The notes beneath the pieces are model-generated. The model saw only the letters and a list, made by a program, of their open reading frames with translations. It had not been told where the DNA came from and did not search any database. A stretch of 64,000 nt of DNA. It comes from Plotosus lineatus. Lineage: Eukaryota; Chordata; Actinopteri; Siluriformes; Plotosidae. A program made the position numbers and the translations under genes. Below, piece by piece: positions 44,107 through 54,409 of the stretch; within the stretch, counting starts at the first letter, position 1; each line of letters begins with the position of its first letter. The stretch lies in contig CM045735.1 of the NCBI GenBank assembly GCA_024760905.1, positions 6,973,161-7,037,160 on the forward strand, given 5' to 3'.

Positions 44107-44697
44107 AGTCCACTGTACCTTAATAACCTCGCCAATCAACAAGCATGTGACAGAGTCATGTCAAAATGAAGAAGAAAAAGAATCTGACCCAACCCAGACC
44201 GCAACAAACTGAGGCTTCCGTGAGAGCAGAAAGGGTAGACCCAGTATAAGCGTGGCGTTACGACGAGCACGGGGAGACGGGGAGTGTGCGCGTACCTCTG
44301 TATAAGCACCAGGGATAATACACTGCTCTGGTGCTGACTGTGACCTTTCTGCTGAGCCAGGCCCTGCTTTCAAATCTGAAGAAATGTTAATTATCAGATA
44401 GCGATTAGTGCCAATTTGTCACCATGCGCCATTGTGAGAAGGAAAGAAAAACCTCTTGTGGTTCGTGTCAAATTCAAGACTGAGAGAACAAGCCAAGGTC
44501 AGAGACGAAAGAGCTAATTAAAGAATCCTCAGGTTAACATTTTCGCAGGGAGACGGTGTAGAAAAAAGGGGGAAAAAAAAGAGAAAAAAAAAAAAAAAAA
44601 AAACAGTCCGACATCATGAAGAGCACGCTCGAAATAAATAAATGACTTGAATTAAATAAAAAATGATGCCGCTGTGTTTGGAGAGAAGCAAAATGGA
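44107..44697. other. Unannotated DNA
   Basis: Poly(A) at 44585-44603. No exon or repeat family recognised. Confidence 0.4.
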
Positions 44698-44770
44698 CCT
44701 CGTGGCTAAGATGGTACACGGCTATTCAAGCAGTCCGATCCGGATCGTTTGTTCGAACCTGAAAGAAGAG
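44698..44770 (+). mobile_element. Possible tRNA-like SINE head
   Basis: GTGGCTAAGATGGTACACGG resembles an A-box and TTGTTCGAACCTG a B-box about 47 nt later. No body or tail recognised and no cloverleaf, so not a tRNA gene. Confidence 0.4.
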
Positions 44771-45106
44771 AGTCTTTTGATGTGAGGTATATTTTAAGGA
44801 GATTAGTCACTGGTGTGCTTTGTGCTCGGCGGTACTTCGCTTGCAGTTAAAACCCCTTCACTGTAATTCGGCTGCTTGATGCAGCTCCGTAACAGAAGCG
44901 AAAAGAAAAACAAACCTGACACCGCCAGACGGAGAACCGAAATCAATGAGATAGAAATTAGGTCAGCTGACATCATCTCACCTGAACTCGCAACAGATTT
45001 TTATTTTTTTTTTCTGCAGCAAAAATATAAAGAGATCCTGAGGTTGTTTTAAATCTACAGGGGGGGGAAATGCACATAATTCCACACAAAAAGCCTGTCT
45101 AATAGT
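44771..45106. other. Unannotated DNA
   Basis: Unique-looking sequence. Nothing supported. Confidence 0.4.
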
Positions 45107-45712
45107 GGGCGAGACCGTGGAGTAGCGGGTCGCACATCTGTCTCACAGCGAGAAGGTCTGTGCACGGTCATTACTGTGTGTAGTAATTTGCAAGTTCTCC
45201 CTATGCCTGTCTGGTTTCCTCCAAAAGTCCAACGCCATGCACATTACGCTAACTTTTTTTTTTTTTTTTTTTTTTTTTACACCCGAGCTTAGTGGTTCAT
45301 CAGGCCGGTGCTTATCCCCGGTTTCCGTAGCGTGAAGCGACCAGGAGTTCAACTCCTCCTGGATGGGACGCTAGTCCATCACACGTTACCTTCCCAGTAT
45401 ATTTTTACTGGTAACCACTTATACTGCGGGGTGAACAGAGGCACACTTGTGGTTAAGACCTTGCCCAGGGGTCTTAGCACAGTGGGGGTCTAACTGGGAT
45501 TCGAACATACAACCTCCTGATCATGAAAGGTCCCCTTTACGCTAACCAGTTGTTCCAAATTATTTGTGGATGTGAGTGTGAATGGTTGTACGTGTGGGCA
45601 CAATGCGATAGTCTGGCGAGCTGTTCAGGGTTTACCCCACTTTCGCCAGTGTTGGTTGAGACAGGCTCCAGAATCCCCGTGTCCCTAGAAATGTAAGTGG
45701 GTCAGCGAATGT
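45107..45712 (+). mobile_element. V-SINE split by a SINE-C insertion
   Basis: Left part 45107-45253 (GTGGAGTAGCGGGTCGCACA, CACAGCGAGAAGGTCTG). Right part 45547-45712 (TGTGAGTGTGAATGGTTGTA, GGCGAGCTGTTCAGGGTTTA). The 10-bp TTACGCTAAC occurs at 45244-45253 and 45537-45546, flanking the insertion. Confidence 0.8.
45254..45536 (-). mobile_element. SINE-C with poly(A) tail, inserted in V-SINE
   Basis: Reverse-strand SINE-C. The 26-nt poly(T) at 45254-45279 is its poly(A) tail. Body: CATCAGGCCGGTGCTTATCC, GCACACTTGTGGTTAAGACC. Head: GGGATTCGAACATACAACC. Flanked by a 10-bp duplication, so a clean retrotransposition. Confidence 0.85.
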
Positions 45713-45775
45713 GACAGAGTGAGTGACTGGGTGTCGAATAGATGTGTACCTGTTGATATAAGCAAATCCTGAGTG

Positions 45776-46020
45776 TCATGGTGGGGTCGCTGTCGAATCC
45801 TGAGTTTGAGTTCCAGGACAGGTGAAGGTGTTTCAAGGTACATTTTGCATGTTCTTGCTGTGCTTGTGTGGGTTTCCCCTGGGCTTTACAGTTTCCTCCG
45901 AAAATCCGAAAACAAGCATGTTAAGCTGACATACCCTTAGCGCGAGTGTGAAGATTTGTGTGATTTAACCATGTGATGGACTGCCATGCAGAGTGTACCC
46001 CACCTTCACCCAGAGCCAAG
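45776..46020 (+). mobile_element. V-SINE copy (diverged)
   Basis: GTGGGGTCGCTGTCGAATCC head, TTTTGCATGTTCTTGCTGTG, AAACAAGCATGTTAAGCTGA, and AGAGTGTACCCCACCTTCAC in the tail. Confidence 0.7.
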
Positions 46021-46090
46021 TAAGTTTAACTGGTCTGACAAATTAATAAATTACTTTTAAAAAAGTATGATTTTTTTTTTAAATTTATTC

Positions 46091-46984
46091 CGGTGGTACC
46101 TTGTCTAACGAATTTAATCCGTTCTGAGGGCGAGCTCGTAAGCCGAAAAGTTTGTTAGATGAAACAATTATTCCCATCCGAACTAACAGAAAACCAATTA
46201 ATCCGTTCCAACCCTCTCCCAAATTCATATAACCTGCCACAAAACACGTATATTTCACCGAATGTATTAAAGATAAACATGTAAAACAATAAACATTTCA
46301 TAATAATAATAATACATTTACATTAAAATTAATAATAATTAATAATCAATAATAATAAAACAAGAATAAACAATAAGTCAACTAACCCTTCCGATCATCG
46401 ACTGCAACAAAGATGTCACATGGGCAGGCAGGATTTGGTGCATAACAGAGGCGGAGGAGACTTGTGTGTGTGTGCATGCTACGAAAGGCTCGTGATGAGC
46501 TCCCACAAGGCCAGTGCTTCTCAAATAGTGGATCGCGGTGTGATGCCGGGGGGGGGTGCGTATGACCCTGGGGAACATGTTTTTTTGCCATACTGTACTA
46601 GAATTAAGTGTAATTGTGCATCCACTACAGTAGTTGGCAGTAGCGTGCTCATTGTTGCACTATGGTGAAGGAAAAAAAGCACTGAGCAAACAATATGAAG
46701 TGCAGTAAACACTATTTATAGTCGCACGCCTGGCACTTTGGGGGCGTGAAATGTTTTGTTTTTTTCTTCCTATGGGGGCATCACAGAAAATAATTGAAAA
46801 ACACTGCACAAGGTGTTCTCAGAGCGCGGAGGAATGCGTGTGGAAGAATACGAGGCTAAACAGCCCGGAAAACCCATTTCGAGGAGAGCTCGTAAATTGG
46901 ATGGGGCAGATTTTTGGTGGGTTCGAAGCTCGTATCACGGAAAAATCGTTATAAGGGACACTCGTTAGATGAGGTACCACTGTA
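46091..46984 (+). mobile_element. MITE-E, inverted relative to 31549-32448
   Basis: Ends CGGTGGTACCTTGTCTAACG and CGTTAGATGAGGTACCACTG are inverted repeats. Interior AACGAATTTAATCCG and AACCTGCCACAAAACACG match the other copy reversed. About 894 bp. Confidence 0.85.
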
Positions 46985-48087
46985 TTTTAAATCGGGATAA
47001 AGATGTTGACAAAATGTGTGTAACGGTCTACGCTAGCTGGAGCACTGCAGTGGTCGATACACAACATTCACGAATAAAAGCTCATGTCAGCCTTGGGAGG
47101 TTGGTTGTCTTTCCACATTTCCTCATCATTTACTACAGCTCACTGTAAGCTTTAACTTTTATGGAGCATTGGGCGCTTGCTGAATATAAATTAGCTGCGT
47201 CGAATACCGTAGTAATTTATAACTGATAGGCATCCGCACATGCATGCCAAGACCATCCATGTTTAAGGTTTGGCCTTCAGAGAGATTGACTGTCTGAGTA
47301 ACATCATAGCTGTCCGCAATCACACATGCACCTTAAGTTAGTACGAGTGACAGGAAGGACAGAGTTAGCAGCGGTAGCGCTTTTTTTATGACTTTGTATT
47401 AAAATGTACTAAAGTCACCTCGACTCACAGCTGCAAACACTTTTTGCGTTGGATCAGGAAATCTGAGAAACCACTATGCATGAGTGTCAGCAGCAAGCGA
47501 GCAGCAGGGAGTCCTCTCTAAGCACTTTATGCCCGACAGATAAACCAGGACACACAAACACATTCCCTCACATCCCCACGGATTGCTTTTTAATGTCGCA
47601 CAGACATGAGGGACACGAGGGAGGCCTTGATCACGCACTGCATCGACATAAACGCCACACGCTAACCAATCACCATTACCTGTCTGTTCTTGGTACAAAA
47701 TGCTATACCCTGCAGTACAGGAACTAAATTCATCATCAGCATTCAGCCTCTAATAACATTGCACCACACTGTTGTGTCCACCAAGGAGAACTGGTACTCA
47801 TCCCCGCCCATCCTAGTGTCCACAGCAATTTTACTTTTTTTTTTGGAGATTTCTCTGCGCATTGCCTTGGAATCCAGAGCAGCAGCTTGGATCAGGACCT
47901 GCCCATGAAAAGCGTGTTGCTTGGTTGTACATCTTGTTAGTCTATTCCACTTTTTGAATGTAAGGGTCCCTGTAGCAGCACCGTAAAAGTCAAAGGCTTT
48001 GACAATTTATCTCAACAAGTCTATCATGCTTGTTGTCAAAGTAAGAGCACAAGGATATCATGCTCTAAAATGGCAAGTTGGGAAGAT
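46985..48087. other. Unannotated DNA
   Basis: Unique-looking sequence without supported exons or repeats. Confidence 0.4.
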
Positions 48088-48155
48088 GTTGGGTTCTCCC
48101 GGTGTTTGTGTGGGTTTTTCTCTGGGTACTCGTGTCCTCCCACAGTCCAGAGACC
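48088..48155 (+). mobile_element. V-SINE middle fragment
   Basis: GGTTCTCCCGGTGTTTGTGT and CTCGTGTCCTCCCACAGTCC, cut at the right by MITE-F. Confidence 0.6.
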
Positions 48156-48944
48156 TCTATACAGTGAGCCCTCGCTACTTCGTGCTTCCGTTTCTGCTGC
48201 TTCAGTGCATCACAAGTTTTTCAAAAATATTCATCGAAAAATAAAAAATAAGGAAATTAAGGAAAAATAGGGAAAAGTTCAGGAAAATGCTACAAAACAA
48301 GGCCAGTTATGCAAAAAAAAAAAAAAAAAAAAAAAAACCCAAACAAACAAAAACAAAAAAACAACCCAAAACCCGCCAACAAAACTACTTACAGATGCTC
48401 CCCGTCTTACGTTTTTAATTGGGTCCGGACGGCCGAACGTAAGTTGAAAGTGAACGTATGAAGTGTGACACATGATGCTCATACTGTACTATACATCAAT
48501 AAATACCATTACCGTATCTCAAAAAACATCCCTTAATCAATTATTATAAACATAACATTGTAAAATAATATCAAATATATCAAATAATATCAACATTAAT
48601 TTCAAATAAGTCACTTATTTATACCGAGTTACTTTACATGAAGCTTAAAACAGCCAGTCAACGCTTACAATATGTGAGGCGCTCAATACCGAAAGTAGTG
48701 TACTTGCAAAAGTAGTGTACTTGCTGTGGGTTATACAAATGCTCCCCGACTTACGTTTTTAATTGGTTCCGGACAGCCGAACATAAGTTGAAAGTGAACG
48801 CAAGTTGTTACAGTGACGTATGATGTATTACGCTCATACTGTACTATACATCCATAAATACCATTACCGTATCTCATACAACACCCCGAAATCAATTATT
48901 ATAAACATAACATTGTAAAATAATATCAAATATATAAAATCTTT

Positions 48945-49062
48945 TCCTTTTGGCTTTTCCCTTCAGGGGTCACCACAGCCAATCATCTGCCTCCATCTCA
49001 CCCTATCCTTTGCTGCATCTTCTCTTACACCAACTACCTTCATGTCCTCCTTCACCACATAA
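48945..49062 (-). mobile_element. RTE-like LINE 3' end in MITE-G
   Basis: Reverse strand of the CGACCCC..GAAGGGAAAAGCC and EDAEDRVRWRQMI region (GCCTCCATCTCACCCTATCC). Confidence 0.75.
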
Positions 49063-49689
49063 ATATATCAAATAATATCAACATTAATTTCAAATAAGCC
49101 ACTTATTTATACAGAGTCACTTTCCATGAAGCTTAAAGCAGCCAATCAACGCTTACAATATGTGAGGCGCTCAATACAGAAAGTAGTGTACTTGCGAAAG
49201 TAGTGTACTTGCTGTGGGTTATATGGACTTCTGGTCTTTCAAGTGCACAAGGGTGCCGTTGAGCTCGTTTAGAACACAGCCTGCACTGATGTCAATCCCA
49301 GCAAAGTGGAGAGTTCTTTCTTTTGTGTAAGTAAGTAAACTTCATTCAAGAGATGCATTCAAAGAACAAGAACAAATCCTAATGAATATTAATATAAAAA
49401 TAAGTATACACTCTTAGAATTCTGCTAAAAGATAATAAATATCTGTAATTGTTCTGTAATTTATGGATTCGGGTTTTCATTCATATTACAACTCTTTGTT
49501 TGACTGAGTATGCATGGTAGATTGTGCCGATCTGAGCAGATAGTTAATTCATCTCGGTGTATGAGACTTGCACCCATGCTAGTAGGCTTACACTTCTGAC
49601 CAACCATATTTGCTTAGGGTTACAAAAGTCCGCAAAACAGTGTAAACACAAAGATCACAGAGACAACGTCTTAACACAAGGGTAACACG

Positions 49690-49785
49690 CTATATAACTA
49701 ATATTTTATATATATATATACACATATATATATATATATATAATATTAGTTTTATATATAATATTAGTCTTTTATATATTTTATA
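49690..49785. repeat. (TA)n-rich left border of the ribozyme dimer
   Basis: TA-rich DNA with two ATAATATTAGT copies. It interrupts MITE-G after GGGTAACACGC. Confidence 0.85.
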
Positions 49786-49790
49786 TATAA

Positions 49791-49976
49791 ATAAAAGGAC
49801 AGGACAAAGACTTTCTATTGAAACTCCATTTATCACTACAGATCTGTTTCAAGGGGTGGTGAAACCATCCTCTCTCTTCAGGTGATTATATCTATTTTTC
49901 ACTATTCACCACCCCTCGAAACAGATCTGTAGTATAAATGGAGTTTCAATAGAAAGTCTTTGTCCTGTCCTTTTAT
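49791..49976. repeat. Inverted repeat of two Penelope-like units
   Basis: Arms 49791-49863 and 49905-49976 are near-perfect reverse complements (ends ATAAAAGGACAGGACAAAG and its complement) with a 41-nt spacer. Each arm is one end of the ribozyme unit seen at 4381-4555. Penelope-like copies are known to occur in such inverted or tandem arrangements. Confidence 0.85.
49832..49887 (-). ncRNA. Type I hammerhead ribozyme, second copy
   Basis: Minus strand. The core CUGAAGA is at 49881-49875 and GAA at 49850-49848. Stem III lies in the palindrome ACAGATCTGT (49838-49847). Stem I pairs AUCAC with GUGAU (49836-49832). The predicted cut is between 49837 and 49836. Stem II matches copy 1 but has a G-U wobble next to the core (CCCCTTGAAA instead of CCCCTCGAAA), which may weaken it. 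Confidence 0.8.
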
Positions 49977-50042
49977 TTTTTGTTATTTGCTCTACCAAAA
50001 AGTATTGAGCACTCTCCTACGGAAGAATCTACTCAGAAAATC

Positions 50043-50045
<3 letters not shown>
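49905..50045 (+). mobile_element. Penelope-like unit with broken hammerhead
   Basis: Has the 3' half of the hammerhead (CACCCCTCGAAACAGATCTG) and the whole downstream part. It lacks the CUGAAGA core and has lost three bases in the stem I strand (AGTATAAATGG), so it cannot fold as a ribozyme. Confidence 0.75.
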
Positions 50046-50095
<50 letters not shown>

Positions 50096-50118
50096 TATAC
50101 ACACACACACACACTCAG
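50046..50118. repeat. (TA)n / (CA)n right border
   Basis: Long TA run and CA run after the third unit; MITE-G sequence resumes near 50120. Confidence 0.95.
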
Positions 50119-50416
50119 TCTGTAGTTTGTAAACAATGAATGCAGCGTCATTGCGTCAGCGTACTACGTAGGTACATCTAAACTCAAAATTTGACTTTAA
50201 AAAAAAAAAAAAAAAGAAGGAAAATCGAAAAAAAACGGATGAACGCAAGTCGGGGAGCGTCCGTACATTTTTATGTGAGCTGCGCATCTGAGTGTGTGTA
50301 CACATCTATGTGTGTGTGTATTTATATTTTATTTCCGTCTTATGCATTATTTTTGAATGTTTAATTATTATCATAAGCATTTATAACGTTGAATTGTGTC
50401 AGGTCAGGTTTTGTCT

Positions 50417-50742
50417 TCTTACTGGTAACATGTAAGCCAGTACAACCTGTTGCATGGTCGAGTGGTCAGCGACTAAACCGGCTCCACCACCAGGCTCTAA
50501 ATTTGGTGAGGAGGGTAGCTTGCAACCCAGTAGGAAGAAAAACAAGACCTATCAAAGAGCGGATGAACTCTATAGAGTCAACTGCCAGCTAGCTAGAGAT
50601 GGTGTCTCGATAAAAACACCCGGCAGAAGGAACTTTGGGCCTCGACTGCGGATTTTTTTCCCTTCGTATACAGCCATAACAAGAGCTATGATGGCTGCCG
50701 CCTACGCCAGAATTCTGGCACGGCACCCAGATTGATTGATGG
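50417..50742 (+). mobile_element. SINE-J copy 2, inserted in MITE-F
   Basis: A-box TGGTCGAGTGGTCAGCGAC at 50455. Body GGTGAGGAGGGTAGCTTGCA, TCTCGATAAAAACACCCGGC. ATTG-type tail GATTGATTGATGG. Interrupts MITE-F between ATAACGTTGAATT and ATTGAATATATATA. Confidence 0.75.
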
Positions 50743-50882
50743 ATAGCATTGAATATATATATTTATTGATATTATATAAACATATACATGTACGTATACG
50801 TCAGTCAGGGGGGTTTTGCTCCCAATTAACCACGGAAAGTGAGGGATCCCTGTATTACGCTAACTGGCTACAGTTATGAGTG

Positions 50883-50930
<48 letters not shown>

Positions 50931-50944
50931 TACACAAACATATA

Positions 50945-50978
<34 letters not shown>
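50883..50978. repeat. (TA)n and (TG)n microsatellites
   Basis: TA run 50883-50923 and TG run 50946-50978. Confidence 0.95.
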
Positions 50979-50980
<2 letters not shown>

Positions 50981-50984
50981 CGCG

Positions 50985-51058
50985 CTATCCCTGTGGTGGT
51001 CTCCGTCCTCCCAGTGTTGGCTGAGATAGGCTCAAGCCTCCCCGTGACCCTAACAGTA
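50985..51058 (+). mobile_element. V-SINE tail fragment
   Basis: GTGGTGGTCTCCGTCCTCCC and GGCTGAGATAGGCTCAAGCC. Confidence 0.6.
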
Positions 51059-51224
51059 TTAAAGATTGTTACTGTTTTGCTTTCATCCCTTGTAACATAA
51101 TTGATCTTTAAATGTTTCGGCTTGTTATTAGTGTCCAAGTTCACACCACATGGTTTTGTTTACATTATCATGTGCATCTGTTTGAGTTCTGGACCCGAAT
51201 ACCCTTCAGCCCCGTCCTGTCTTT

Positions 51225-51740
51225 GTCGTGTTCCCTAATTCTGCCCTTTTGTTCTGTGTATAGCCTATATTACATCCAGAGCCATTTCTGCAGCTCTCAG
51301 GAATCATCACACTTCCCAGCATCCCTTTAATTACCTTATCGAGATCACCTGACTCGAGACTACTGACACACATCACATAACCACCAGTACATAGAACACC
51401 TGCATGAACTTGCACCTGATTACACACCACACTATAAAAGGACTCAGTTTGTCATTGCAAAGTGTTCCCTGCCAGTCATTACCAAACCTTTGTTTGTCAT
51501 TTACATGTACGATCCAGTTTCATTGCTTGACCTTGATATTCTCTTCCACCCTCGATGCCCTGATCCTGTATATGAACTCCGATTGTGTGTGTGTGTGAGA
51601 GACGCTGTTCTGTGGATTATCTCTGCTGTGTTGTTTGTGTCGTATATTTGTCTGCGCTGGTCTCCAGTTTATGAATCTGGATTGTATTTGCCTGTATAAG
51701 GGTTTTCATAAAACAATTGAATCTGCACACTGCGTTTACT
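51225..51740 (+). mobile_element. Possible solo LTR
   Basis: Resembles fish Gypsy-type LTRs in layout: upstream CA-rich DNA, a TATA box CTATAAAAGG (51431-51440), then short TCCCTGCCAGTC-like blocks, and TGTATAAGGG..CATAAAACAATTG near the end, like a read-through polyadenylation zone. TG/CA ends and target duplication were not pinned down. Confidence 0.4.
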
Positions 51741-52149
51741 GAACTTTCTGCAGAAAATAGCAGCACGACACGCCACCTCATCATTATTCCGTTGTATTTC
51801 TGTATCGAGTGATTCTGTCCTGTTTTTTTTTTTGTTTTGTTTTTTTTTAACCTAATTTTCTGTAACTGCAAACACGAATTTTTATCACATTATCTGTTTT
51901 GACCCTTTATAATACCAACCATCACAGAACATGCACTGTTTACACACTTAGTGTGTTTCATTGATCTAAATGCTTCTAGTTTTAAGTTAATCAGTGTATA
52001 ATTAACATTTATTCTTTGGTCTCTAATCAGATTTGCTCTGACAGTCGTATCTGATGAGAGCAAGTGGAAAGACTGTTTTATTCAACGCGTGCTCACTGGT
52101 GTGTTAAAAAGAAAGCATTTTTGTTGTTTTACTTCTTATACAAGCCCCA
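51741..52149. other. Unannotated DNA
   Basis: Poly(T)/TTTG run at 51821-51849. Otherwise nothing supported. Confidence 0.4.
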
Positions 52150-52431
52150 CTGTCAACGGTTGTCAATGCTCTCCCCACTCCAGTACAGCTAACTGGGTTA
52201 TCAAAGGCCGGCCATGTCTCTCACTGTCCATGGTGCGAGATTCATGTAAAAGAATCATTGCTGTCTTTCGTCAAGAGTAGCTGCATAGCAATCAACGTGT
52301 TTCTGCCCTGCGATGGCCCGGCGAGCCATCCAGGGTGTACTCTGCCCTCGCCCAGTCGGCTGAGATGGGCACCAGCCTCCCCACAACCCTAATTAGAATT
52401 AAGCGGTTCAGAAAATGAATAAATGAATGAA
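52150..52431 (+). mobile_element. SINE-B, head truncated
   Basis: GGCCGGCCATGTCTCTCACT, AAAAGAATCATTGCTG, GGTGTACTCTGCCCTCGCCC, tail GCGGTTCAGAAAATGAATAA. Confidence 0.85.
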
Positions 52432-52547
52432 TTTTGGGAAACAAGTCTAGTATGAACAGAAGATCAAGCATTCGCGGTTAGTTTAGCACAAGACATAACC
52501 GTAGTACTAATAGTATATGAGGTGATGCCCAATCAGAGTGCATGATT

Positions 52548-52890
52548 AAGGTAGCATGGTAGTGCAGTAGTTAGGACATCCACGTCGCAGTCGGAAGGTT
52601 TTCAGTTCGAGTCCCAGGGTGGATAATTCCTGTGTACAGTTTGCATGTACTTGTGTGGGCTTTCTCTGGGTACTTCAGAGACATGCACATAATTGGCTGT
52701 TCTAAATTGCCAAAGAGATTTGAATGGGAACAGTAGTGTGTGTTGACCCAATATGACCCAAAGACACAATGGACTGGTAAGCTGTTCAGTGTGTGCCCTG
52801 CTTTTACCAGACAATCGGCGAAGATGGGCTCCAGGAGCCTTAATGACCCTAGTAGGATTATGGGGTTTGGCAAATGACAGTCAGAGAATG
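52548..52890 (+). mobile_element. V-SINE, full length
   Basis: Head TAGTGCAGTAGTTAGGACAT and GTTCGAGTCCCAGGG, middle ACATAATTGGCTGTTCTAAA, tail AGCTGTTCAGTGTGTGCCCT and CCCTAGTAGGATTATGGGG. Confidence 0.8.
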
Positions 52891-52930
52891 CATTACTGCT
52901 CATATCCAGTGAGTACAGACAGAATAAATA

Positions 52931-53680
52931 CAGCGGTACCCCACATTACGATAGTCCCACAATACAAAAAAATCCAGTTTATGAAAAACATTTTCCTAAA
53001 CTTTTTGTCTCTGTACATGAAACAATTTCTCCTTATGAAACGTGCCTTTCAAACATTCAAACAATGCACGACTTGCTCCCCCACTGACTACATGTCCCAA
53101 CATCCCTCCCCGCTGGCCTCCCATTGGCTATCTCCCAACATCCCTCCCCGCTGGCCTCCCATTGGCTATCTCCCAACATCCCGTCCCACTGGTCTCCCAT
53201 TGGCTAGGAGGAGGGATGACTCAGCTCCCTCCCATTGGCTATTATGGAGCTGCAGCTCCCATAATGCTTTTCATGTAAAGGACAGAGTTACTGGCTTTTA
53301 CCCTTCCATAAACATTTGTAAGATTATAACTCTGCTAAGAAAACATGGTCAACACACGTGCGCACACACACGTGCACACACACACTCACACACGTGTGTG
53401 ATTTCCGATGCGATTGAAAAGAAGAGGCGGGCTCGTGGCATGCGGTTGAGTGATATCGCAAAGGAATATGGCCAAGCACGTCTACTATCGGTATGATATT
53501 GAAGCAGAAGGAGGCCTTAAAATGTATGCTTTTAGAAGTTTTAAAGGGTTTAGGGGGTAGTATTGGGGGCCTTGGAACGAATCACGTGTTTTACATGTAA
53601 AATGCGGTTCAATTTACGAAAAATCCAGGTTAACAAAAAGGCTCTGGAACGGATTCATTTCGTAAGGTGAGGTACCACTG
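52931..53680 (+). mobile_element. MITE-A, complete reference copy
   Basis: TA on both sides. Ends CAGCGGTACCCCACATTACG and CGTAAGGTGAGGTACCACTG. At 53406-53496 it keeps a remnant of coding sequence reading SDAIEKKRRARGMRLSDIAK then EYGQ, matching the DNA-binding helix-turn-helix of Tigger/pogo (CENP-B-like) transposases. No DDE domain remains. Confidence 0.88.
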
Positions 53681-54409
53681 TATACATATTTATGTATGTG
53701 TCTGGATGTCCATCTGCCTCACATTTTGTTTCGTGTAACCTATTTATTCCTTTCAGGGTTTTTAATCATTAATTTTAAATTATCCATCCAAATGTGTGTG
53801 GCAGAAGGTGCAGAATGAGTGATTCAATACTGGAAAATAAATATGAGTTGTGAAAATTTGGTCAATCATTACACACCTGAAACATGTTCATTAGAGCCCT
53901 TTGATTATGTAACTCACTTTGAAGTAAAAATCAGTGCACATCCTTCACCAAACATTTATAAAGCAAGTTTTAATTACACTACTATTCCCGGTTGTACAGG
54001 CCTCCAGATTCATTTATAATAACATCAATCCCCTTTAACTCACTCATCTTCCCTCACATGATTCATGAAACACAGAAGCACACATTGAAGGAGCTTTTAC
54101 ATTCTTTAGAAATGGTTCTTCTCAGCTGCTGGGATAAGTAGTAGACTATACACTTATAATTCACACACTTCTGCTCCCATTTGCACAAAGATAAAATAAA
54201 CATTAAAGCGCATGTATAACCCGAGTGCATTTTTTCCAGGCGTTTTACATTTTATTTATATACCTGTACTTACCCCCCTCCCCCCAATCCCAGTCAGTGA
54301 TTAATAATATACAGCAAAAAAATAAATAAAAAATTCAAGTTGAAGCCATTGATTTTGGCAGGTGCTCCCTGTTTAAAAATGTTGAAAGATATTTTAAACC
54401 ACGTATTCC
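53681..54409. other. Unannotated DNA
   Basis: AT-rich, no repeat family or exon recognised. Confidence 0.4.

Larger units (their letters stand above)
48392..50263 (+). mobile_element. MITE-G inserted in MITE-F, partially duplicated
   Basis: Starts CAGATGCTCCCCGTCTTACG at a TA in MITE-F and ends AAGTCGGGGAGCGTCCG followed by TA. The first about 340 bp (48392-48730) are repeated from 48734 (CAAATGCTCCCCGACTTACG). Another right-hand copy is at 60975-61638, which shows what the uninterrupted element looks like. Confidence 0.8.
48162..50852 (-). mobile_element. MITE-F outer shell of a nested transposon stack
   Basis: TA-flanked. Left end CAGTGAGCCCTCGCTACTTC; right end GTGAGGGATCCCTG. MITE-F sequence is present at 48162-48391, 50264-50416 and 50743-50852, in order. 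Between these pieces lie MITE-G and SINE-J. Confidence 0.85.
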
